Below, in pieces: positions 1 to 5,452 of a stretch of DNA of 5,452 nt; position 1 is the first letter of the stretch; each line of letters opens with the position of its first letter. Source of the DNA: Thermoplasmatota archaeon (GTDB lineage Archaea; Thermoplasmatota; Thermoplasmata; UBA10834); assembly GCA_030836605.1 (NCBI GenBank), contig JAUPMC010000080.1:1-5452 (forward strand), given 5' to 3'. Below the pieces are notes generated by a model that had not been told where the DNA came from, searched no databases, and saw nothing but the letters and a program-made list of their open reading frames with translations. Both the position numbers and the translations under genes were made by a program.

Positions 1-1852
1 CAGACCAGCCGGTCAACCCGATCACGAGGATGATGCCCGTCAGGTCGATCGAGCCCATGAAGGCCGCGATGATGATCATGAGGACCAGCCACGGGATGGA
101 CAGCGAGATGTCATTCAGCCTCATGATGACCTCGTCCTTCCAGCCGCCGACATACCCGGAGTACAGGCCGATGGTGGCCCCGAGGAAGGACGATATGAAG
201 GCCGCGATGACGCCCACGGTGATGGACGTCTTGGCGCCGTAGAGGAGCTGGCTGAACACGTCGTGGCCGAACACGTCCGTCCCCATCAGGTGCTCGGACG
301 ACTCCGGCAGCAGCCTCTCGAACTGCCCGTTGATGGTCATGTCGACCTCGTACGGGGCGACATACGGGCCTATGACCGCCATGACTACGAAGACTATCAG
401 GATGCCGATCCCGATGACGCCCATCACGTTCCTGGACACCTGGCGCAGTATCTGGGTGTACTTCTTTCTGTTGAGCGCCGATTTCTCGCGCATCACCGGC
501 AACTGCGACTTGAAGAAGGTCTCGATGTTCATCCCGCTCACGATCACGGCGGCCGCGAGCCCGATGAAGACCAGGAAGGCCGCGCTCCCGGACAGCAACG
601 GGTGCACGAGGTACGCGTCGGACAAGATGGCGAGGACGGCTGCGACGAGGACGGGCAACGATGCGAACGACAGGCCCCAGGCCCGGTCGGTGAAAGTCCC
701 TGACCCGATCAGGTTAACGCTCATCATGATGAGCGCCACGCCCAGTAAGGACATCGGATACAACCAGACTGACCTGGGCAAGCTGAGCGGATAGAGCGCG
801 TCGCCCTCGGGGTATGTCAACACATCCAGATATCCCAGCACGAACAGAGACAGCAGCGTCACCGACATCGCGATGGTGACGAACGACATGATCAGGAGCG
901 CGACCAGCGACCAGTGCCTGCTGGGCGAGGTGGGGCTGCGCGCCCAGGCGAGCGTCCCTCTCGGCGAGTTGTTGACCGCGGCGAGGAGTGCGACAGCGAT
1001 GACCAGGTTGGTCACCAATGGTATGAGCCAGACCGCGTCCATGGACGAGGATGGGACATCGTCGGAGGACACGATCCGCCAGCTCACGACCCCGACGAAC
1101 ACCAGCATGACCGCCAAGGCCCTGCTGGACAGATACTCCATCGACTCCAAGGCGAACTTCGACGAGCGGTCGAAAGGCCTGAGGCCCGCGAGCATCAGCG
1201 ACATGCCGGTCACGAGGTATATGGTCGGCATCCATCTGACGACGCCCGCCTCGTCCAGGCCAAGCATGAATGGCAGGGAGAGCACGATGAGCGGCGCGCA
1301 CGACAGGAACAGGCCGAGCATCTGGTCCCGGATGTCACCCTTCCTGACCAGCAGGAGCGCCACCATCGGCAGGGTCACGCCAAGGACGGACAGCGGGAGG
1401 AACCACAAGGGCTTCCCCTCGGGCCACAGGACGCCGCCGTCCGGGGAGACCATGGAGCGCAGCGACTCGATGTATTCGAACAGCATCACGACAACGATGA
1501 CTATGGAGACCGCCCCGCCGATGGCCGCGAGCAGGTCATAGGGCGGGTCGCCCGGCTTGCGCAGGGACATGAGGTATGAGCAAGTCGCGAGTGAGACTAT
1601 GATTCCGATGCCCGCGAGCCCAGTCCAGACCCAGTCGTGCCACGTCGGGATGAGGGCCTCCGGCGCCGACACGGCGTCGTTCGTCTCGTAGGCGCCCAAC
1701 AAGAGCCACAGGCCTATGGCCAGCCCTATCCAGAAGGCGATCTTACCAGCCAGGCTCGACCTCTCGGATAGAAGCACGTACAGATCCGGGAGCTTGCCCT
1801 CCACGGGTGAGGCGTTCGTAAAATTGTCCTCTTGGATTGATTGCGATGACAT
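1..1852 (-). CDS. dppC: DppC-type ABC transporter permease with a large N-terminal multi-span extension (3' end outside window)
   Basis: This is the second channel subunit of a peptide/nickel-type (Dpp/Opp) ABC importer in the cytoplasmic membrane. The frame is open from an ATG at 1850-1852 to the left edge, giving 617 residues without a stop. Residues about 460-617 are a recognisable DppC core: a basic linker (NRKKY, 461-465), a membrane span at about 477-497, APYEVD (499-504), the family signature HLMGTDVFGHD (521-531), a span at about 543-563, and DEVIMRLNDISLSIP (573-587). The sequence runs out at GLTGWS, just before the EAA loop that contacts the ATPase, so roughly 80-100 residues are missing. 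Ordinary DppC proteins are about 280-300 residues with a short N-terminus. Here about 440 extra residues carry some twelve hydrophobic segments, around 37-54, 75-96, 107-126, 149-169, 179-197, 209-224, 244-262, 274-294, 314-337, 362-382, 393-411 and 420-439. An even number of spans keeps the DppC core in its normal orientation. The ATG lies 11 bases after the dppB stop, behind GGGGTGAGGAA. DppC assignment is firm; the role of the extension is unknown. Confidence 0.93.
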   Translation of the reverse strand, partial: MSSQSIQEDNFTNASPVEGKLPDLYVLLSERSSLAGKIAFWIGLAIGLWLLLGAYETNDAVSAPEALIPTWHDWVWTGLAGIGIIVSLATCSYLMSLRKPGDPPYDLLAAIGGAVSIVIVVVMLFEYIESLRSMVSPDGGVLWPEGKPLWFLPLSVLGVTLPMVALLLVRKGDIRDQMLGLFLSCAPLIVLSLPFMLGLDEAGVVRWMPTIYLVTGMSLMLAGLRPFDRSSKFALESMEYLSSRALAVMLVFVGVVSWRIVSSDDVPSSSMDAVWLIPLVTNLVIAVALLAAVNNSPRGTLAWARSPTSPSRHWSLVALLIMSFVTIAMSVTLLSLFVLGYLDVLTYPEGDALYPLSLPRSVWLYPMSLLGVALIMMSVNLIGSGTFTDRAWGLSFASLPVLVAAVLAILSDAYLVHPLLSGSAAFLVFIGLAAAVIVSGMNIETFFKSQLPVMREKSALNRKKYTQILRQVSRNVMGVIGIGILIVFVVMAVIGPYVAPYEVDMTINGQFERLLPESSEHLMGTDVFGHDVFSQLLYGAKTSITVGVIAAFISSFLGATIGLYSGYVGGWKDEVIMRLNDISLSIPWLVLMIIIAAFMGSIDLTGIILVIGLTGWS

Positions 1853-1863
1853 TTCCTCACCCC
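1853..1863 (-). promoter_or_regulatory. Ribosome binding site of dppC
   Basis: The whole dppB-dppC gap reads GGGGTGAGGAA on the minus strand and is followed directly by ATG. GGTGA, complementary to the 3' end of archaeal 16S rRNA, lies four bases before the start. The gap is only this site, so dppC is probably translated from the shared mRNA immediately after dppB. Confidence 0.7.
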
Positions 1864-2877
1864 TCACGCGATCTTTATCCTCGGATCGATGAATATCAGC
1901 ACGATGTCAGAAAGCAGGTTGGCGACGACGACCAGCACCCCGCCGACGACGATTATGAACTGCAGCACTGGGAAGTCGAGGCTGTAGATGGCGGTCAGCG
2001 TCTCGTACCCTATCCCGCGATAGCTGAATATGACCTCGACCTGGTATGCCCCGCCTATCACGAAAGCCAGGCTCATGGCGATCAGGGCGACCATCGGGGG
2101 CAGCCCGTTGGGGAACGCGTGATACCTCAGGACCTGGTAATCGGTCAGGCCCTTCGCCTTCGCGGTCATGATGTAGTCCTCGGTCATGACGTCGATGAGC
2201 GAGCTCCTCATGACCAGGGAGACGCCGGCCAACGAGCCTATGGCCAGGGTCGTGCCTGGCAGGATCATGTGCTCCAATACGTTGAGTATCATGCCGGGGT
2301 CCAATCTCAGGTCGTTCCCGTATTTCAGCACGTCGTAGTACCCGCTCAGGGGCAGCTGAGGCCACCAGTCCATCTCCAGCGGGTAGGATGTGAACAGGAT
2401 CTGCAACATGATGGCGAACCAGAATATCGGCATTCCGTAGAAGAACAGCAGGGAGCCCGTCGAAACCAGGTCGAAGGCCCCGCCGCGCCTATACGCCGCG
2501 TAGGCTCCCACGACCATGCCCAGCAGGAGCGTGATGACCGTGGACAGGCCCACGAGCATCAGCGTCCATGACATGGCCACGCTGATGATGTCTATGACCG
2601 AACTATCTTGCATGTAAGAATCGCCCCAATCTAGGGTCACCGTGTTCTTGAGGTAGATCACGTACCGTTCCCAGATGGGGGCGTTGAGATGGAACTTCTC
2701 GATCAGGATCTCCCGGACCTCCTTGTTGAACTTCGGGTCCCGGGGGATCATGTTGTGTATCGGGTCCCCAGGCATGAGGTTGATGAGGAAGAAGTTGACA
2801 GTTATGATGCCGAATATGGTCAGGAGGGCGAATATGCACCTCTTGAGTATCATCCGTCTGAACGAGCTGCTGGCCAT
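1864..2877 (-). CDS. dppB: DppB-type peptide/nickel ABC transporter permease
   Basis: This is the first channel subunit of a Dpp/Opp-family ABC importer; it should pair with the DppC protein encoded next to it. It has 337 residues, a normal length for the family. Visible family landmarks in order are a first span (about 12-34), MPGDP (35-39), LDWGDSY (82-88), spans at about 98-127 and 136-162, and an extracytoplasmic loop (about 165-200). They continue with a span at about 204-224, the EAA loop EDYIMTAKAKGL (233-244) that docks on the ATPase, and a span at about 262-280. Last come VIFSYRGIGYETL (282-294), a span at about 306-330, and the terminal IDPRI (330-334). Nothing is missing, so the subunit should be functional. 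The ATG at 2875-2877 lies six bases after the PKD gene's stop and in the same frame. Family assignment is secure; the substrate (di/oligopeptide, nickel, sugar oligomer) cannot be read from a permease. Confidence 0.95.
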   Translation of the reverse strand: MASSSFRRMILKRCIFALLTIFGIITVNFFLINLMPGDPIHNMIPRDPKFNKEVREILIEKFHLNAPIWERYVIYLKNTVTLDWGDSYMQDSSVIDIISVAMSWTLMLVGLSTVITLLLGMVVGAYAAYRRGGAFDLVSTGSLLFFYGMPIFWFAIMLQILFTSYPLEMDWWPQLPLSGYYDVLKYGNDLRLDPGMILNVLEHMILPGTTLAIGSLAGVSLVMRSSLIDVMTEDYIMTAKAKGLTDYQVLRYHAFPNGLPPMVALIAMSLAFVIGGAYQVEVIFSYRGIGYETLTAIYSLDFPVLQFIIVVGGVLVVVANLLSDIVLIFIDPRIKIA

Positions 2878-2883
2878 CTTCCG

Positions 2884-5055
2884 TCACGCCCCCCCGCCCA
2901 TCACGCCGGCCAAGGTCCCCGACCTGAGCGCGTTGACCTTCTTGACGTATGTGTCCCGGATATCGGCCTTCACCTGCTTCGCGCGGGCCGAGTTCATCTT
3001 GTTTGCCTTGACCTGCGCGTCCACGCTCCTCAAGGAGGTGTCCCTGTCCCTCTTCAGCTCCGCGACCATGGTCTTGTACTCCTCGAGGCTCAGGCCCTTC
3101 TTGTCGAGCTCCTTCCTGAACTTGCCCAAGAAATACCACCGCGCGAAGACCAAGGCCACGCCAAGGAACACCAGGCCCAGGCTCACGGAGTCCCACCAGT
3201 TCCAGACACGAATGACGATATCCCGCGGTACCTTGACCTCCAGCGGCACCTGCATAGAGGCGTTGTGGCCGGGGCCGAACATCCCGTCAGTGTAAGTGAC
3301 GGTGACATTGAACTTGCCCGTGGAGTTATACACGTGCGACACCAAGACGGTGACCGTGTTGTTCTCCGAGAAGTCCGTGAGGACCGCCATGAAGACCGTG
3401 GAGTTGTCCCCGAAATCGATCCAGACTGTCAACGGGTCCCCCTCGAAGTCGTACAGGATCACGGTAATGTTCACGGTCGTGTTAGGGGCCGCGTACACGC
3501 CGTGCGACAGCTCGAACAACACGTTCTTCAGGGAGGGCGCGGCGTTCGTCGTCAGGACGTTGAACGCCTTGTACCTCAGCACCGTGTGCCCGCGGTTGTC
3601 ATCCACGAGGACCGTGATGTTGTACTCTCCGGCTACGGTGTACCTGTGCGTCTGGTAGAACGTGTACACCTCCCAGCTGCCCCCGACCGACTGGTTGGTG
3701 GCGCCCTCGCCGTCCCCGAAGTCCCAGGTGAGATAGAGCACGTCGCTGTCGAAGTCGTTGGCCTGGATCGAGAAGAACACCTCGGCGTACCCGAGAGTCG
3801 TGTTGATAGTCGGGTTGACTGGGCTCATGGTGATGTTCGCCAGGACGCCCGGCGCGACGTTGTCCTTGACCGTTATCTGGATAGTCTGTGATAGGTTGTT
3901 GTAGACCTGCCATGGCTCCATCGCGTCGCTGATGAACAGGGTCACGTTGTAGACCCCGGAGCTGGAGAACGTGTGTGTCACGTTGCGCCACATGGTCGTC
4001 CCCGGCACGGTGTAGTCCGTGTGATAGACATCAGTCATGTAGTCCACGCCGGAGTAGCTGAAGACGTAAGTCCAGGTTATCGGGTCCCCCTCGGGGTCGG
4101 TCGCGCTTGCGTAGAACGGCAGCTCGTAGCCCGGCGACCAGTCGTTCGACTGGGCGGCGAACGTGCGTGCCGGCTCGTAGTTGCGCGGAGGTGTGATATT
4201 GACGGTGTGGTTGGAGTACACCACGTGGCCGTAGGCGTCCTCGAACTTCACGCTCATGTCGAACAGGACGAAGTACGGGTCGAGCGGGTTCAACGAGTCT
4301 CGCCCTGGTGACAAGACGATGACCCATGTGTGGTTCTGGGAGATGTACGAGCCCGCCGCCGTGGCGAGGGTCTCGTTCACGGCCAGCTCGGTCCCGTCCC
4401 CGAAGTCCCAGGTCGCCGTCACTAGCTCGTTGTCATAGTCCTGAACGACATATGACACCAGCTTGTAGGGGACCTCGTACGTGATATCATAGATGGTCGA
4501 GGCCGGCTTGCTCGTGAGCGTCGGGGCCGTGTTGCCCACGACGTAGACCTTGAGCCCCGCCTCCGCCTGCGTCGCGGTCCCGTCGTTGACGAATATCCAA
4601 ACCTGGAAGTACGTCGTGCCGGTGGTGTCCGTGAGGTTGCCGATGTGATCGTAAGCATAAGTGGTGGTCACGTAGGCCGGGGCCGCCTCCTGGGTGTGGA
4701 AATACGGGCTTGACGGGTTCACCGAGCCGTTTGTGAGCCTGTAGTCGAAATAAATGGTTATGTCGAGCATGGCGCCGACGACCGTGCTGGAGGCGTTGAC
4801 GAAGAACGTGACCTGCTCGTCGACGTACACCCGCCTCGGTGAGGCCGCGGAGGAGATCATGTAGGCGGCCAGGGATTCGGCCCCCTGGCTATCGTCCACA
4901 TCGGCCTGAGGCTGTCCGCCGAGGTCGATGGCGTAGACTAACGTGAGACAAAGGAGCATCACGACGATGAGGGTCGACGGGACGCGCGCGAGGAAACCAT
5001 GAGAATCAAACACTCTGGCCAGATGTCCCTCGCTGCTACCGCGACCGTTACGCAA
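2884..5055 (-). CDS. Membrane-anchored surface protein with five PKD-like modules and a basic cytoplasmic tail
   Basis: The call is a 723-residue protein (start discussed below). Residues 26-44 are a hydrophobic signal/anchor segment after a basic N-terminus. Residues about 66-610 form five beta-sandwich modules of the PKD type. Three have the PKD motif: WDFGDG at 216-221 and 444-449, and WIDFGD at 545-550. Modules 2-5 begin with N-x-[AE]-P (NTAP 175, NYEP 292, NVAP 399, NAAP 504), and acidic turns DPEGDP (320-325) and DFEGDP (536-541) recur. The ectodomain holds 21 N-x-S/T sequons and there are none in the tail, as expected for a glycosylated archaeal surface protein. A second span (623-643) is followed by a 79-residue helical, basic tail (19 K/R against 10 D/E). 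Topology should be N-in, ectodomain out, C-in. PKD modules usually mediate protein or glycan contacts; no enzyme domain or solute-binding fold is visible. It is first in the operon with dppB and dppC, so a scaffold or receptor role beside the transporter is inferred. The chosen start is TTG (5053-5055) preceded by AGGGGG nine bases away. Alternatives in frame are TTG 5133, GTG 5082 and GTG 5013. Confidence 0.88.
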   Translation of the reverse strand: MRNGRGSSEGHLARVFDSHGFLARVPSTLIVVMLLCLTLVYAIDLGGQPQADVDDSQGAESLAAYMISSAASPRRVYVDEQVTFFVNASSTVVGAMLDITIYFDYRLTNGSVNPSSPYFHTQEAAPAYVTTTYAYDHIGNLTDTTGTTYFQVWIFVNDGTATQAEAGLKVYVVGNTAPTLTSKPASTIYDITYEVPYKLVSYVVQDYDNELVTATWDFGDGTELAVNETLATAAGSYISQNHTWVIVLSPGRDSLNPLDPYFVLFDMSVKFEDAYGHVVYSNHTVNITPPRNYEPARTFAAQSNDWSPGYELPFYASATDPEGDPITWTYVFSYSGVDYMTDVYHTDYTVPGTTMWRNVTHTFSSSGVYNVTLFISDAMEPWQVYNNLSQTIQITVKDNVAPGVLANITMSPVNPTINTTLGYAEVFFSIQANDFDSDVLYLTWDFGDGEGATNQSVGGSWEVYTFYQTHRYTVAGEYNITVLVDDNRGHTVLRYKAFNVLTTNAAPSLKNVLFELSHGVYAAPNTTVNITVILYDFEGDPLTVWIDFGDNSTVFMAVLTDFSENNTVTVLVSHVYNSTGKFNVTVTYTDGMFGPGHNASMQVPLEVKVPRDIVIRVWNWWDSVSLGLVFLGVALVFARWYFLGKFRKELDKKGLSLEEYKTMVAELKRDRDTSLRSVDAQVKANKMNSARAKQVKADIRDTYVKKVNALRSGTLAGVMGGGA

Positions 5056-5155
5056 TGCTCTCTTCCCCCTCGTGCGGCACACCAAGCCAGCCTGAACATC
5101 TGACCGTGCGTTGCGTCCGATGCGCCGTACCAATTCTGCGCCAATGCCGTAACCC

Positions 5156-5163
5156 TATATAAA
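5156..5163 (-). promoter_or_regulatory. Archaeal TATA box of the PKD-dppB-dppC operon
   Basis: The minus strand reads TTTATATA here, preceded by GGTTATT, an AT-rich island inside otherwise GC-rich DNA. It matches the archaeal box A consensus. With the usual distance of about 25 bases, transcription would begin near 5134, just at the outermost possible start codon (TTG 5133). The upstream BRE is not purine-rich, so the element may be only moderately strong or regulated. Confidence 0.65.
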
Positions 5164-5170
5164 AATAACC

Positions 5171-5220
5171 GACTTGCTCGATAAACTCTCAAGGGCCTGA
5201 CAGAGGGCTCGGGCGAAGTC
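5171..5220. repeat. Imperfect inverted repeat next to the operon promoter
   Basis: GACTTGCTCGA (5171-5181) is complementary to TCGGGCGAAGTC (5209-5220) with one bulged G (5215) and one G-T pair, separated by 27 bases. It begins one base beyond the AT-rich promoter island, upstream of the TATA box relative to the operon. That is where an archaeal activator or repressor would bind. It is not in the predicted operon mRNA, so a DNA-level role is more likely than an RNA hairpin. Chance occurrence cannot be excluded in GC-rich DNA. Confidence 0.35.
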
Positions 5221-5298
5221 GTCCAGCATTCGGCCGTCGACGCGTGCGCACAGGGCCGTCCCGCGGTCCGTCGAGGCGTCCGCGGGTCCGCTCGCGCG

Positions 5299-5317
5299 GA
5301 TGCGACCCCGATGCGAC
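5299..5317 (+). repeat. Tandem GATGCGAC direct repeat, 11-base period
   Basis: Two perfect copies of the octamer GATGCGAC start at 5299 and 5310, separated by CCC, so their centres are 11 bases apart, about one helical turn. They lie just before a weak TATA-like ACATATCC (5322-5329) and about 60 bases before the rightward start codon. This is the geometry expected for a dimeric regulator contacting one face of DNA. The role is inferred. Confidence 0.4.
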
Positions 5318-5321
5318 AAGA

Positions 5322-5329
5322 ACATATCC
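5322..5329 (+). promoter_or_regulatory. Possible weak TATA element of the rightward gene
   Basis: ACATATCC is the only AT-leaning element at a suitable distance from the rightward start codons. Transcription would then start near 5350, leaving a short leader carrying the GGAGG site, or producing a leaderless message from the ATG at 5349. It is a poor match to the consensus, so this is tentative. Confidence 0.25.
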
Positions 5330-5363
5330 ATCGACCGCCATCGAGACAATGGCAAAAACACCC

Positions 5364-5368
5364 GGAGG
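5364..5368 (+). promoter_or_regulatory. Ribosome binding site of the rightward gene
   Basis: GGAGG lies seven bases before the ATG at 5376-5378, an ideal match and spacing. It is the main reason to prefer this start over the in-frame ATG at 5349. Confidence 0.65.
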
Positions 5369-5375
5369 AACTCGA

Positions 5376-5452
5376 ATGGTCCTTGTTCACCGTCTCGTAT
5401 CGTTCGCGCTTGCGGCTGCCGTCCTCGTGACATGCGCCTCATCCTTGGCTCA
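5376..5452 (+). CDS. Start of a secreted or membrane-anchored protein (only the signal peptide is in the window)
   Basis: An ATG with a strong GGAGG site opens a frame that runs off the right edge after 25 codons. The visible peptide has the shape of a Sec signal sequence: a short N-region with H5 and R6, a hydrophobic core (LVSFALAAAVLV, residues 7-18), then TCASSLA. The end could be cut by signal peptidase after SLA. The cysteine at residue 20 loosely suggests a lipoprotein, but the bases before it do not make a good lipobox. An in-frame ATG nine codons upstream (5349) would add MAKTPGGTR and is the alternative start. The gene is divergent from the transporter operon and shares its control region. 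Whether it is the missing solute-binding protein, another PKD-type surface protein or something unrelated cannot be told from this fragment. Confidence 0.6.
   Translation, partial: MVLVHRLVSFALAAAVLVTCASSLA

Larger units (their letters stand above)
5056..5348. other. Intergenic control region between the divergent transcription units
   Basis: This stretch holds the 5' leader and promoter of the leftward operon (5056-5170) and a GC-rich block (about 5171-5320) before the rightward gene. The block contains an imperfect inverted repeat (5171-5181 with 5209-5220) and three GGCCGTC/GGTCCGTC boxes ending at 5238, 5260 and 5272. It also holds a near-direct repeat CCGCGGTCCG (5261-5270) / CCGCGGGTCCG (5280-5290), and two copies of GATGCGAC (5299-5306, 5310-5317). 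No tRNA, other RNA gene or convincing small protein gene was seen. The part from 5056 to 5133 could be coding if the PKD protein starts further upstream. Confidence 0.55.

Noticed and set aside
263..1579. Several plus-strand and minus-strand open frames of 146-222 codons over the dppC extension
   Set aside because: All overlap the continuous dppC frame, have skewed compositions, and lack ribosome sites. The hydrophobic, motif-bearing frame is the real one.
1837..2571. A 244-codon plus-strand open frame opposite dppB
   Set aside because: It is fully antisense to a permease with all family motifs intact, and its own translation is low-complexity and unlike any family I recognise.
2689..3891. 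A 400-codon open frame on the plus strand opposite the PKD and dppB genes
   Set aside because: It lies entirely antisense to two well-supported genes. Its translation is dominated by H, R, V, D and E with no domain, consistent with a mirror of GC-rich codon use.
4959..5390. A 143-codon minus-strand open frame over the intergenic region and the PKD N-terminus
   Set aside because: It is out of frame with the PKD gene, contains the TATA box internally, and its composition is that of a shadow frame.
5155..5442. A 95-codon minus-strand open frame across the intergenic region
   Set aside because: It overlaps the signal-peptide gene on the other strand, ends inside the TATA box, and has no recognisable domain. 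The better-supported reading is a divergent promoter region.
1..5452. CRISPR arrays, insertion-sequence ends, tRNA or rRNA genes, and intrinsic terminators
   Set aside because: None were found on reading both strands; repeats are confined to short elements in the divergent intergenic region, and the operon has no internal gap large enough for an RNA gene.

Overview
The window looks like archaeal chromosomal DNA, most likely from a GC-rich Euryarchaeota/Thermoplasmatota-type lineage. The evidence is a clean TTTATATA box with no bacterial -35 element, GGTGA/GGAGG-type ribosome binding sites, a surface protein packed with N-glycosylation sequons, and PKD modules next to Dpp/Opp-type permeases. 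The lineage is inferred from style, not from a marker gene.

Layout: three genes run leftward (minus strand) as one tightly packed operon. First is a membrane-anchored protein with five PKD-like extracellular modules (2884-5055, or from a more upstream start). Six bases after its stop comes a DppB-type peptide/nickel permease (1864-2877). Eleven bases further comes a DppC-type permease that is cut by the left edge of the window (1-1852). The DppC protein is unusual: about 440 residues and roughly twelve predicted membrane spans precede the ordinary DppC domain, and these spans look like two diverged copies of a six-span unit. A TATA box at 5156-5163 places the probable transcription start close to 5134.

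To the right, about 300 bases of GC-rich intergenic DNA carry several short direct and inverted repeats. Beyond them the first 25 codons of a divergent plus-strand gene (from 5376) encode a clear secretory signal peptide.

Working model: DppB and DppC heterodimerise to form the channel of an ABC importer for peptides or a similar solute. Its ATPase subunits (DppD/DppF) and its solute-binding protein are not in view. The PKD protein occupies the promoter-proximal position often held by the solute-binding protein and is anchored beside the channel, so it could be a surface scaffold, receptor or assembly partner. The divergent secreted protein could be part of the same system. Both of these roles are inference.
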